This document shows positions 18,964 through 27,506 of a stretch of DNA of 64,000 nt, piece by piece. This DNA comes from Paenibacillus hamazuiensis (GTDB taxonomy: Bacteria; Bacillota; Bacilli; Paenibacillales; NBRC-103111). Every line of letters starts with the position of its first letter. The first letter of the stretch is position 1. The stretch is taken from NCBI RefSeq assembly GCF_023276405.1, contig NZ_JALRMO010000001.1, positions 4,526,001-4,590,000 of the forward strand. The letters run 5' to 3'. The notes under the pieces were generated by a model. That model was given only the letters and a program-made list of their open reading frames with translations, did no database searches and was not told where the DNA came from. Both the position numbers and the translations under genes were made by a program.

Positions 18964-18995
18964 AGCTCAACCTCCTTCCTCTTGTTTAAGCTAAG

Positions 18996-19009
18996 TGTAA
19001 ACGCCTACA
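18996..19009 (-). promoter_or_regulatory. cre-like site upstream of ABC system 2 permease
   Basis: TGTAAACGCCTACA on the plus strand matches the CcpA cre consensus TGWAARCGYTWNCW except at position 10. It lies 33-46 nt upstream of the permease start, where CcpA could repress. Confidence 0.5.
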
Positions 19010-19027
19010 ATCGGAAGGTACATGTGG

Positions 19028-19040
19028 TTTGCGCCGCAAA
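19028..19040. promoter_or_regulatory. Palindrome TTTGCGCCGCAAA
   Basis: Perfect 6-bp arms around a single central base, in the gap between the response regulator and the permease, next to the cre-like site. It is a candidate operator; the binder is unknown. Confidence 0.35.
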
Positions 19041-19060
19041 ACTTGTCATTTCTTCGCCGG

Positions 19061-20125
19061 TTATTCGCCTTGGCCCGGTTCAAGCAGCCGTTTGCGATAC
19101 TCCTTGGGCGAATAACCGTAATGCCGTTTGAACATTTTCGTAAAATGGGCGTAATCCGTATAGCCGCACTGAAACGCAGCCTCGTATATTTTACACGACG
19201 GATCGGCCATCAACTCTTTGGCCCGCTCCATGCGCGCGTTCATCACATATTGGGTGAAATTGACGCCGGTCTCTTCCTTGATGCATTCGCTCGTATAGGA
19301 AACCGATAAATTCAGCTCATCGGCCACCGACTGCAAGGACAGGTTTTCGTCAAACATATGGTCCTCAATGTATTTGATCGCCTTCTTCGCCGCCAGAGCC
19401 GTTCCGTGGTTTCGAACGGACGCAATATGCCGCATCCAATCGTCTATCCGGCTCTTCGCCAGAGCTCTCAGTGCGCCCATCGGCTTCGTTATATTCCATT
19501 CGGCGGGGTCAACCTCGCTAAGACCCGGGAAGCTTTCCGCCAATTCGTTGCGGGTAAATGTCAGCAAATCCGCATAAACCGCAATGCTACCGTTCGGATC
19601 ATCCCCATATATGCGGATGATGCCGTCGTTGACTTCTTGCAGCAGCAAAGCGACGGCGGACTTGTCCATGTCGCGCACGAAGACGGACAGGCGCGCCGCC
19701 TGCCGCCGGCAATACCACAGCGATTCCTGCCGCAAAGCTTGCAGCTGCTTCCGCCGGCTTCGTGTCGATGCGATTTGTTCCAGCATCGCCTGCATCTGCC
19801 CCGGCACGATCGGCTTCAGCAAATAATCGGTGACTCCGAAACGGATCGCCCTTTGAGCGTATTCGAATTCCCCGTACCCGGACAAGATGATCACATCGGC
19901 TTCATTTCCTTCTTCACGCAGTGCGGAAATCAGGCTGAGGCCGTCCATGACCGGCATCCGGATATCGGTAATGAGCAGGTCCGCCGGATCTTCCCTCATG
20001 AAATCGAGCGTTTCCCGGCCATTTGTAAAAACCGCCGCAACCTCGAACAGTCCGGTTTTTTCCACGATCATTTTCAGGCTTTTTTTAATTAATGTTTCAT
20101 CGTCGGCAATAACGACTTTAAGCAT
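19061..20125 (-). CDS. AraC-family response regulator (YesN-like)
   Basis: Response regulator of 354 residues: an N-terminal receiver domain with the acidic pair in IADDE and the phosphoacceptor Asp in LLITDIRMPVMDG (about residue 54), then a linker and a C-terminal pair of AraC helix-turn-helix motifs ending in YTDYAHFTKMFKRHYGYSPKEYR. The ATG at 20125 is preferred over one 57 nt upstream: a GGGGGG site precedes it and it overlaps the kinase stop by 8 nt. It partners the kinase encoded just upstream and should activate the system 2 transporter genes. Confidence 0.94.
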   Translation of the reverse strand: MLKVVIADDETLIKKSLKMIVEKTGLFEVAAVFTNGRETLDFMREDPADLLITDIRMPVMDGLSLISALREEGNEADVIILSGYGEFEYAQRAIRFGVTDYLLKPIVPGQMQAMLEQIASTRSRRKQLQALRQESLWYCRRQAARLSVFVRDMDKSAVALLLQEVNDGIIRIYGDDPNGSIAVYADLLTFTRNELAESFPGLSEVDPAEWNITKPMGALRALAKSRIDDWMRHIASVRNHGTALAAKKAIKYIEDHMFDENLSLQSVADELNLSVSYTSECIKEETGVNFTQYVMNARMERAKELMADPSCKIYEAAFQCGYTDYAHFTKMFKRHYGYSPKEYRKRLLEPGQGE

Positions 20126-21944
20126 CCAGTTTTCCCCCCGTAACGATCGGCAAATAAACCTCAATCCATGTTCCTTCTTCATCCGACTTCAAAATATGCA
20201 GCCCGTATCCGCCGCCGAAGCTTAACCGCAAACGTTGATGGACGTTCCATAATCCCATCCTGCCGGACCTGCTTGCATCGTCCTGTTCGTTTTCCGGCAA
20301 TGGATCGCCTTCTTCGCTTACCGACTGGAAGGAGCGGTTTAACCGCTCCATAACGGCGGGGGGCATGCCTTCCCCTTTGTCCATTACGATCAGGCGATAA
20401 CCCGTTTCCCCTGCCTCCCCCTGTATGCCGATATAATCGGGGTAACGCTCGTGTTTCTCGTAAGCATGCCGGAAAACATTTTCCACGAGCGGTTGGAGGG
20501 TGAGGCGCAAAGCGCGAACATTGGGAAGCTCGTTCCAGGCAACCTGCAGTTCGACAGTCAGATGCTCGAAGCGCTCTTTTTGAATGTCCAAATAGGTCTC
20601 GATATGTTTCATTTCCTCATACAGCGTCACCTTGGTATCTCCGCTTGTAATGCTGTATCGGAACAAGGCTGCAAGCGAAGTCGCCATTCGGCTGATCGGC
20701 ATCACATTTTCCAAAATCGCATAAGAATTGATGACCTCCAGGGTGTTATATAGAAAATGAGGATTGATTTGCGCCTGCATCGCTTTCAGCATCGTTTCTC
20801 TTTGCTTGATGATAAGTTCCTTCTTCCGCAGCTCGGAAGCATGGATTTCCTCAATCAATCTTTGCAGCTTCTCCACCATGTGGTTAAAGCTTTCATACAG
20901 CTCGCTTGTTTCGTCCTGCCTTCCGTGACGGACATGCGCCCGGACAAACATCTCGCCGCTCCCCGCCCTTTTCATCAACCTGCCCAAATGCGACAGCGCA
21001 TTCGTCAGATTCAGCGTAAATCCGCCGAGAACGAGCAGCGAAATCAAGGTAACCGCAGACAAGATCACGATCGTGACATTTCTTAGCGCAAACAAGTCCC
21101 CGGTCAATTCGGCCAGCGGGACCTCGGACACCAGCGTCCATCCCGTCGACGGCGTCCGCTCGAAAACGATCAGCTTGCTGACCCCGGAATCCTCCGCAAT
21201 CAGCGACCCGCGCTCTTTATTTTGAATTTGGTTCTTGTACCAGTCGGGCACGGCTTGGCCGATTTTGCTCTGATCGGGATGAAGCAAAATGCCGCCCTCC
21301 CCGTCCGAAATCCACGTAAACCCGGCCTGGCCCGATCCGATATTGCTGATGAGCGCCGACAGCTCGTTGAGCCGAAGATCGATGAACATAAGTCCGTCCG
21401 TACGGTAGGTGCTTGTATCCGAAAATTTCCTGCTGATCGTCAGAAGCGGTATGCCGCTTTCCCAATGAATCGTATTGAATTTCGTCTTGCGGTCTCCCTT
21501 CGGCTCGAGCTGGTTGAAATCGCGGTTCGTCAGTCCGTCCATCGTTTCCGCCAAATTGGAAGCGACGACGCCGTTTCCGGAAATGATGGAGAGGCCGTAA
21601 ATTTCTTTTTTCCCATTGATGATTTGGTTGATGACCTGACTTTGAATTTGCGTTGTTATCGCGTATCGTTGGTATGTATCCTCCGGGGTAATCTTCATAA
21701 AAGCTTGGATAAGCGGATGAGTGATGTAGGGAAGCGTTCTGCGTTCGATATCGTCGAAATAATAGTTCAGATACGTATTGGCCTGCCCGATGGATTTCTG
21801 CGCCGACGCGATGGCGTTTTCTTCGATCAGTTCGGTGGAGCGCTGATACCAAATGGAACCGAATAAAACAAACGGCAGCAGAAAAAAGACCGTAAACAGC
21901 AAAATCAGCTTAGCCCGTATGGTTTTGAGATTAAATAGGGTCAT
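20118..21944 (-). CDS. YesM-type sensor histidine kinase
   Basis: Membrane sensor kinase of 608 residues. A first helix at about 13-33 and a second at about 290-312 flank a large extracellular sensor; a HAMP-like linker follows; the His-kinase domain has the phosphoacceptor in QINPHFLYNTLE and an ATP-binding domain with N-box LQPLVENVFRHAY and G-box DKGEGMP. It is first in the HK-RR-permease-permease-binding protein-lyase operon and probably reports the solute or a cell-surface signal to the YesN-like regulator. Confidence 0.94.
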   Translation of the reverse strand: MTLFNLKTIRAKLILLFTVFFLLPFVLFGSIWYQRSTELIEENAIASAQKSIGQANTYLNYYFDDIERRTLPYITHPLIQAFMKITPEDTYQRYAITTQIQSQVINQIINGKKEIYGLSIISGNGVVASNLAETMDGLTNRDFNQLEPKGDRKTKFNTIHWESGIPLLTISRKFSDTSTYRTDGLMFIDLRLNELSALISNIGSGQAGFTWISDGEGGILLHPDQSKIGQAVPDWYKNQIQNKERGSLIAEDSGVSKLIVFERTPSTGWTLVSEVPLAELTGDLFALRNVTIVILSAVTLISLLVLGGFTLNLTNALSHLGRLMKRAGSGEMFVRAHVRHGRQDETSELYESFNHMVEKLQRLIEEIHASELRKKELIIKQRETMLKAMQAQINPHFLYNTLEVINSYAILENVMPISRMATSLAALFRYSITSGDTKVTLYEEMKHIETYLDIQKERFEHLTVELQVAWNELPNVRALRLTLQPLVENVFRHAYEKHERYPDYIGIQGEAGETGYRLIVMDKGEGMPPAVMERLNRSFQSVSEEGDPLPENEQDDASRSGRMGLWNVHQRLRLSFGGGYGLHILKSDEEGTWIEVYLPIVTGGKLDA

Positions 21945-21966
21945 GTTCGATTCACCTCTACCGATG

Positions 21967-21984
21967 ATGACCGTTGCCGGTCAT
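21967..21984 (-). promoter_or_regulatory. Inverted repeat and -10-like hexamer upstream of system 2 kinase
   Basis: ATGACCG, TTGC, CGGTCAT is a perfect 7-bp inverted repeat 23-40 nt upstream of the kinase start. A minus-strand TACAAT lies at 21997-22002 with AAGACA 18 nt further upstream. The repeat would sit just downstream of the transcription start, a position that suits a repressor or a leader hairpin. Confidence 0.4.
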
Positions 21985-22127
21985 AAAAGCACCCACATTG
22001 TACCACCACATCCCGGCGCTTGTCTTTAAGAAAAATATATTCCGATGCGTCTCCTGACTTGGTATCCCCCTACTTAGCGGAGGTCGTGATTTTCCGGTAA
22101 AATGGAGTTGAAAGGAGCGTGAAGCGG

Positions 22128-22493
22128 GTGAGAGACTATATTCGCTGTCAAATTCCCATTTTACCGGTAAAAAGTGTCACGGAGTCGCTGACGTATTACA
22201 GGGACAAGCTTGGTTTTGAGATCGCGTGGGTATGGGACGAGGACGGGTATGCGGCGGTGCGGTGTGGAGAAATTGAAATTCATTTGGACAGGCAGGAGCA
22301 TTTTGCCGTTTACCGGGCTCATTCGTATTGGTTTGTGGAAAATGCCGACGAGGTTTACGCAGCGTATAAAAACAATGGGGTGGATATTGTTCAGGACATC
22401 GAATCCAAGCCCTGGGGAGTAAGGGAGTTCACATTCGCCGATATCGACGGACATATGTTTCGGGTAGCGCATGAGGAGAGTGAAAAAGCCTGA
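22128..22493 (+). CDS. Glyoxalase/bleomycin-resistance (VOC) family protein
   Basis: Small VOC-superfamily protein of about 121 residues with one beta-alpha-beta-beta-beta domain repeat on each side (PILPVKSVTESLTYYRDKLGF and ADEVYAAYKNNGV), ending with the metal-ligand-like region FTFADIDGHMFRV. Such proteins bind a divalent metal or sequester antibiotics; the substrate cannot be told. GTG at 22128 is preferred over GTG at 22119 because AAAGGAG is too close to the latter. It is a lone plus-strand gene whose stop codon already lies in the terminator stem of the repeat array. Confidence 0.8.
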   Translation: MRDYIRCQIPILPVKSVTESLTYYRDKLGFEIAWVWDEDGYAAVRCGEIEIHLDRQEHFAVYRAHSYWFVENADEVYAAYKNNGVDIVQDIESKPWGVREFTFADIDGHMFRVAHEESEKA

Positions 22494-22517
22494 GAGCGCG
22501 TTTTTGCGCTCTCAGGC
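22488..22517 (+). terminator. Terminator-like hairpin, first copy in the 113-bp array
   Basis: GCCTGAGAGCGC, loop GTTTTT, GCGCTCTCAGGC: a perfect 12-bp stem that starts within the last codons of the VOC gene. A U tract is in the loop rather than after the stem. Confidence 0.6.
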
Positions 22518-22935
22518 TTCGGCAAGGCGGGACCAGGCCGCCGAGAGGCGGTTTTTACGGCTCTCGGCTTTCGGCTCGGCCTCCGGCGGCGCAATATTTT
22601 GCCTGAGAGCGCGTTTTTGCGCTCTCGGGCACCAGCGGGGCGGGGCCAGGCCGCCGAGAGGCGGGTTTTCCCGCTCTCCGCTTTCGGCTCGGCCTCCGGC
22701 GGCCCGATCTGTTGCCTGAGAGCGCGTTTTTGCGCTCTCGGGCACCAGCGGGGCGGGGCCGGGCCGCCGAGAAACGGGTTTTCAGGCTCTCCGCTTTCGG
22801 CCCGGCCTTCGGCGGCGCAATATTTTGCTTGAGAGCGCGTTTTTGCGCTCTCGGGCTCCGACAAGGCAGGACCGGACGGCCGAGAGACGGGTTTTCCGGC
22901 TCTCCGCCTGCGGACTGCTCCCCGGCAGAGAGACT
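22488..22935. repeat. Four tandem 113-bp hairpin repeats
   Basis: The hairpin GAGAGCGC-GTTTTT-GCGCTCTC starts at 22492, 22605, 22718 and 22831, exactly 113 bp apart each time. Each unit also has a second stem built from CCGAGAG and CTCTCGG (variable loop) and a G/C-rich spacer. 113 is not a multiple of three and the frames are not conserved, so it is not coding. It fills the space between two convergent genes. Confidence 0.88.
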
Positions 22936-22971
22936 TTACGCCTCTCTCCTCACGCCCGCCCCCTCTCCGCG

Positions 22972-23832
22972 CTACTCGTACACGCTGTGCTCGCCGCCGC
23001 CGAAGTAAAGCGACTTCAAAGGTAACAGCGCATCGCCCGGCACGTAATATTTGAACGGGTTCTCATCGATTACGCCGAGCAGCTGGCGGCGAATCGGCGT
23101 CGCATCCAGTAGCAGACGCTGCGATGCGGTCCGGTAATCGATCGGCCGCATCCAGATCGGGCTGTAGCCGAGAAACAGCTGGCGGCGGGTAAATTCCGAG
23201 TGGTTCGGGGCGCCGGAGTGCCACAAGTTTTGCGCGAACACAAACACGTCGCCCGGACGGCCGCATACCTGCACCTCGCCTTCGAGCACCCCGTTCACAT
23301 CCGTGTGCTGCGGCTGAAACGGCTTGTTATGGCTGCCCGGCAGCACCTTCGTGTTGCCCCGGTTCGGCTGAGACATGTCGCTAAGGATGTAGCACGTTTT
23401 GATATAATAAGTGGACGTAACTCCGCCGATCCGCGGAAACTGCGGGTGCGGCCCGTCCTGATGCCAGTTGATGAAGCTATGTGAGGCGGTCTTCTCGTTG
23501 TTAGGGTTCGGCTTGCGGATAGTCAGATGTGAGATGTGAAGCTGGATGTTGTAGCCGAGCAAATTGACGATCAGCGGCAGCACCGTTGGCTCGTCGATCA
23601 GCTCCGCAATCTCCGGATGACGCTCCACCGAGTTGTAAATATTATAGGCCAGGCTGTCCGGCTCGCCGGCCAAAATTTCGTCGACCGCTGCGTTCAGCCG
23701 CGCCACCTTCTCCGCAGGCAAAACGCCGGGCAGCACGAGGTAGCCTTTTTCCCGAAACTCCGCCATCCAGTCTTGAATTTGCGCCTTTTGCTCTTCGCTT
23801 ACCGTCCATACGGTTTGTTCCATCATAGTCAT
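22972..23832 (-). CDS. Phytanoyl-CoA dioxygenase (PhyH) family protein
   Basis: Fe(II)/2-oxoglutarate-dependent oxygenase of 286 residues. The metal triad is visible as the HxD of WHQDGPHP and the distal His of NLWHSGAPNHS; the arginine after it (TRRQLF) could bind 2-oxoglutarate. It is the last gene of ABC system 3, 105 nt after the binding protein, with its own AAAGGAGAAG site and a 14-bp palindrome in front. It likely hydroxylates the imported compound or a derivative. PhyH homologues vary widely in substrate, so none is assigned. Confidence 0.85.
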   Translation of the reverse strand: MTMMEQTVWTVSEEQKAQIQDWMAEFREKGYLVLPGVLPAEKVARLNAAVDEILAGEPDSLAYNIYNSVERHPEIAELIDEPTVLPLIVNLLGYNIQLHISHLTIRKPNPNNEKTASHSFINWHQDGPHPQFPRIGGVTSTYYIKTCYILSDMSQPNRGNTKVLPGSHNKPFQPQHTDVNGVLEGEVQVCGRPGDVFVFAQNLWHSGAPNHSEFTRRQLFLGYSPIWMRPIDYRTASQRLLLDATPIRRQLLGVIDENPFKYYVPGDALLPLKSLYFGGGEHSVYE

Positions 23833-23843
23833 CTTCTCCTTTT

Positions 23844-23857
23844 TTTACTCGAGTAAA
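23844..23857. promoter_or_regulatory. 14-bp perfect palindrome before the PhyH gene
   Basis: TTTACTCGAGTAAA lies directly upstream of the ribosome site of the dioxygenase gene. Its position would suit an operator controlling this gene separately from the transporter, but no -35/-10 pair is obvious. Confidence 0.4.
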
Positions 23858-23937
23858 TTTTATTGAAAAAGGGAAACAGACGACGGTTTGTTTCGTTCGC
23901 CTGCTTCCTAATTAAACGCAATGCCGGATTCGCCGTG

Positions 23938-25488
23938 TTACTTGCCGAAACCAAGGTCGTTCAGCTGTTTGGTCGCTGCGTCGAGATACGCTTTGTAGTT
24001 CATCGACGTTTCCAGCGTTTTGAGGAAAGCGTCATATTCGGTCAGCGGGCGTTTGCCGTAAACGAATTTGGCCAGTTCCTCATCCATGAACCGCTGCGCA
24101 TCCGCGCTGTTGTAACCGGTCGGATTGTCGACGAAGCCGTTTAAGGCCTGAATGCGCGGCTGCTTGTTGGCAAACTCGATATACGGAGCCTGCTTGGCGA
24201 ACTTGACGAACAGATACTCCATCTCGGGACGGCCGGTAAACTGGTACAGCCAGGAATAACCTACCTCTTTGCCCATCAAATCGGTCGGCATCACTTTGCC
24301 GTTTTCGAGGTTGTAATGCTTGCCTTTGATGCCGAACTGAACGAGCGCGGATCCGGTGTCTTTCGTCGATACGAAGTTCAGCAGTTCAATCACCTTATTC
24401 AGCTTCTCCGGATTTTTCTCCAGCACTTTCGGAATCGCATACATGCCCGGGGTGGCCCCGATGTCCCACGAGCCTTCGAACTGGCCGCCGGGACCTTTCA
24501 GCGCAGGCAGCTGAATCCAGTCGGCGTTCGGGTTGACCGCCTTGATCTGGGCGACGAATTCGTCCTTCGTCACGTTCGGCCAGTCGATCCACATGATGCC
24601 GGCCTGACCTTTAATGCCCTTTTGCTGATATTGCTGCGTGCTGTTGTTGGACAGCAGCTCGGGATCGACGGCGCCGGCATCGATCATCTTTTTGATAAAA
24701 GCGAGCGCATCTTTCATCGCCGGATCGTAGAGAGCATTGACCAGCTTGCCGTCCTTCACGTAAAAGTTGCCCGGCGAGCCGGTGCCGTAGGCGCCGAATA
24801 CAGGAGAAAATGCGCCGAGCTTGCCGCCGGTGATGCCGTAGGTGTCTTTTTTCCCATTGCCGTCGGGGTCTTTCTCCGTAAACGCTTTCGCGACTTCCAA
24901 CAGCTCATCCGGCGTCGTCGGCGGCTTCATTCCCAGCTTGTCGAGCCAGTCCTTGCGAATCCAAAATGTGTTGTACGGGATTTGCGGCGATTTGGCGATC
25001 GCGTACAGCTTGCCGTTTTGCGTGCCTTTCTTCAGGCTGTCCGCGCCGATGAAATCGACGGTCGTCTTCAATTTGTCCTTGTAGGGAGTCAAATCAAGAA
25101 GCAGCCCTTGCTCGGCAAACTGCTTCAGCTGCGCCCTGTCGACCGCGAACAGATCCGGGAAGTTGCCGGAGGCCATGCGTACGTTCAGCTGGTTTTTGTA
25201 ATCGTCGCCGGAAGCGTAGACGGTCAAGTTCAGCTCGGTGCCGATCGCCTTGTCGATTTCCTGCTTGATCTGGTCCTGATCCGGCGCGGGCAAGCCGCTG
25301 CCGGTCTCGATGACGTCGAGTTTTACCGGTTTGTTCGATTTGGGCGCTTCCTGCTTCGTATCGGTGTTCCCGCTGCTCCCGGCATTTGCCGCCTGCTGCT
25401 CAGTTTTGCCCCCGCTGCAGCCGGCCAGGATCGAGCTCGTGAGGACAACCGCCGCCGCGGCTGCGAAAATCGGTCTCTGTTTCATCAT
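23938..25488 (-). CDS. ABC transporter binding lipoprotein (LplA-like, large)
   Basis: Solute-binding lipoprotein of 516 residues. An Ala-rich signal peptide ends ILAGC with the lipidated Cys24; a Gly/Ser/Asn/Lys-rich linker follows. AGAAGGGGA precedes the ATG at 25488; an in-frame ATG 39 nt upstream lacks a site. A calcium-loop-like DPDGNGKKD occurs near residue 205, as also seen in the system 2 binding protein. It follows the two permeases and precedes the dioxygenase gene of the same operon. Ligand unknown, probably an oligosaccharide. Confidence 0.92.
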   Translation of the reverse strand: MMKQRPIFAAAAAVVLTSSILAGCSGGKTEQQAANAGSSGNTDTKQEAPKSNKPVKLDVIETGSGLPAPDQDQIKQEIDKAIGTELNLTVYASGDDYKNQLNVRMASGNFPDLFAVDRAQLKQFAEQGLLLDLTPYKDKLKTTVDFIGADSLKKGTQNGKLYAIAKSPQIPYNTFWIRKDWLDKLGMKPPTTPDELLEVAKAFTEKDPDGNGKKDTYGITGGKLGAFSPVFGAYGTGSPGNFYVKDGKLVNALYDPAMKDALAFIKKMIDAGAVDPELLSNNSTQQYQQKGIKGQAGIMWIDWPNVTKDEFVAQIKAVNPNADWIQLPALKGPGGQFEGSWDIGATPGMYAIPKVLEKNPEKLNKVIELLNFVSTKDTGSALVQFGIKGKHYNLENGKVMPTDLMGKEVGYSWLYQFTGRPEMEYLFVKFAKQAPYIEFANKQPRIQALNGFVDNPTGYNSADAQRFMDEELAKFVYGKRPLTEYDAFLKTLETSMNYKAYLDAATKQLNDLGFGK

Positions 25489-25591
25489 ACCGTTCCCCTT
25501 CTTTCCATACAATTTCTTTCCATGCAATGATGTGGATATATGAGAACCGGCGGGCCCAGGCCTGACGCACGCCGATTGTCATCGCGGTTGG

Positions 25592-26452
25592 TCAGCCTTT
25601 GATCGAGCCGAGCAGCATGCCTTTCGTAAAATGCTTCTGAATAAACGGATACACGATAATGATCGGCAGGCTGGCCAGCATCACCGACGCCATCTGCATC
25701 GTTTCCGTCGGCGTCATGTTTTCCACCGTCTCCAGCGGCTGCTGCGTCAGCATCAATATTTCGCGAACGATCACCTGCAGCGGGAACAACGTCCGGTCGG
25801 TCACATACATGATCGCCTGAAAAAATTCGTTCCAATGGCCGACCATATAAAACAGTCCGACCGTCATCATCACCGGCAGCGAAAGCGGCGAAACGATTTG
25901 CCACAGGATGCGGAACTCGCCCGCCCCGTCCATCCGGGCGGATTCGAACAGCTCCTCCGGCAGCTGCTCGAAAAAGCTTTTCATAATCAAAACATTGAAG
26001 CTCCAGATCGCGCCAGGCAAAATCATCGCCCACACCGAGTCGAGCAGCCCCATCGCTTTGACGATCAAATAGGTCGGAATTATTCCGCCGCTGAACAACA
26101 TCGTGAACACGACGAGCAGCAGGAAAAAGCTGCGTCCGGGCAGTTTTTTACGGCTGAGCGGGTATGCCATCAGCGTGGTGAGCACCAGGTTGACCGCCGT
26201 GCCGACGACCGTGATGAACACGGTCACCCAGAAGGCGCGCGGGATGCCCGATTCGGTCAGCAGCTTGCGGTACGCATCGAACGTAATCGATTTGGGCAGC
26301 AGGATGAAGCCGCCGTTTTTCAGCACCTCCGCAAACGGGGTGATCGAAACGGACACGACATACATAAGCGGAAACACCGCACACAGGCCGGCCAAAGCCA
26401 AAATCAGGTAAACGATGGAGTTGAATACGCGATCCTCGAGACCTTTTACCAT
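25592..26452 (-). CDS. ABC transporter permease (LplC/YtcP-like)
   Basis: Membrane permease of 286 residues, six helices, coupling loop FESARMDGAGE, C-terminal IQKHFTKGMLLGSIKG. The ATG at 26452 is used because GGGGAAGG precedes it and it sits next to the stop of the upstream permease (26446-26448); the longer frame reaching 26584 would overlap that gene by 139 nt. It forms the channel with the LplB-like subunit. Confidence 0.92.
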   Translation of the reverse strand: MVKGLEDRVFNSIVYLILALAGLCAVFPLMYVVSVSITPFAEVLKNGGFILLPKSITFDAYRKLLTESGIPRAFWVTVFITVVGTAVNLVLTTLMAYPLSRKKLPGRSFFLLLVVFTMLFSGGIIPTYLIVKAMGLLDSVWAMILPGAIWSFNVLIMKSFFEQLPEELFESARMDGAGEFRILWQIVSPLSLPVMMTVGLFYMVGHWNEFFQAIMYVTDRTLFPLQVIVREILMLTQQPLETVENMTPTETMQMASVMLASLPIIIVYPFIQKHFTKGMLLGSIKG

Positions 26453-27411
26453 ATGCCTTCCCCCCATCTTCGGGCCAGCCGGTTGGAAATCAGCACCAGC
26501 GCGAGACCGATCGCCGATTTGAACAAACCGACCGCCGACGCCAGGCTGAAATTCAGCTGCTGCAAGCCGGTCCTGAATACCCATGTGTCCAAAATGTCGG
26601 CTACCGGATACACCTGAATGTTATATAAAATGTAGATTTGATCGAAACCCGCATCCATGATGTGGCCGAGCTTCAGGATAAGCAGCATCACGATGACGCT
26701 GCGGATGCCCGGCAGCGTTATGTGCCAGATCATATTCAGCCTGCTTGCGCCGTCGACGCGCGCCGCCTCGTACAGCGTCGGGTCGATGCCGGCGATGGCC
26801 GCGAGGTAAATGATCGCGCCCCAGCCGATATTTTGCCATATTTCCGAGCCGACCAGGATGCTGCGGAAGTAATCGGTCGAGGTGAGAAACGGGATCGACT
26901 GCCCTCCGGCTTCGACGATCCAACGGTTGACGATCCCGGAGTTTTGCGAAAACAGCGCGATCAGAATGCCCAGGATGATGACCCAGGACAAAAAATGCGG
27001 CATATACGTCAGCGTCTGGATCAGCGATTTGAACCAACGCACCCGGCATTCGTTGAGCAGCAGCGCCATCAATATAGGCGGAAACATGCCGAAGATCAGT
27101 TTGTAGAAGCTGATCAGCAAAGTATTGGTAAGCAGCTGGGAAAAATACGGCGATTCGTAAAACGCTTGAAAGTGCTTGTACCATGGATCGGCCCAACTGC
27201 TGCCTACGATCCCTTCCATCATGTTGAAATCTTTAAAGGCGATGATGACGCCATACATCGGGATGTAGCGGAAAATCACATAATAGATTACCCCTGGCAG
27301 CAGCATCGCATAAAAAGCTCGGAACTGCCATACCGTCCGCCCTATTTCTCGCAGCCGCGAAGCTCGTGCGGATGGTGCCGCCGCTGCCGCAGTCAAACTG
27401 GTTTGCTTCAT
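26446..27411 (-). CDS. ABC transporter permease (LplB-like)
   Basis: Membrane permease of 321 residues. FRYIPMYGVIIAFKDF and the coupling loop YEAARVDGASR identify the LplB-type subunit. An AGAGGTG site precedes the ATG. This is the first transporter gene of system 3, 95 nt after the kinase stop; the gap holds a promoter with an activator-like box and a cre-like site. Confidence 0.92.
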   Translation of the reverse strand: MKQTSLTAAAAAPSARASRLREIGRTVWQFRAFYAMLLPGVIYYVIFRYIPMYGVIIAFKDFNMMEGIVGSSWADPWYKHFQAFYESPYFSQLLTNTLLISFYKLIFGMFPPILMALLLNECRVRWFKSLIQTLTYMPHFLSWVIILGILIALFSQNSGIVNRWIVEAGGQSIPFLTSTDYFRSILVGSEIWQNIGWGAIIYLAAIAGIDPTLYEAARVDGASRLNMIWHITLPGIRSVIVMLLILKLGHIMDAGFDQIYILYNIQVYPVADILDTWVFRTGLQQLNFSLASAVGLFKSAIGLALVLISNRLARRWGEGIW

Positions 27412-27423
27412 ACGTTCACCTCT

Positions 27424-27437
27424 TGATTACGCTTTCA
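27424..27437 (-). promoter_or_regulatory. cre-like site in the system 3 transporter promoter
   Basis: Minus-strand TGAAAGCGTAATCA matches TGWAARCGYTWNCW except at position 10. It lies 12 nt downstream of the TATACT -10 hexamer, near the expected transcription start. Confidence 0.5.
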
Positions 27438-27449
27438 TTTCGTGCCCCC

Positions 27450-27501
27450 AGTATAGCAACCATCGGGAACGCCTGAATATACATGAAAACGACAAAAGTG
27501 T
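27450..27501 (-). promoter_or_regulatory. Promoter with activator-like box, system 3 transporter genes
   Basis: A TATACT -10 hexamer (27450-27455) has no recognisable -35. Instead TTTTGTCGTTTTCATGTATA lies upstream, ending 22 nt before the -10. The same box at the same 22-nt distance stands before the response-regulator gene (30955-31006). It is a strong candidate binding site for the YesN-like regulator encoded between them. Confidence 0.6.
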
Positions 27502-27506
27502 TCGAG

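Noticed and set aside
22471-23025. Overlapping plus-strand frames rich in Arg/Ala/Pro across the 113-bp array
   Set aside because: The 113-bp period changes frame every unit and no start has a proper ribosome site; conservation is in the hairpins, not in codons.
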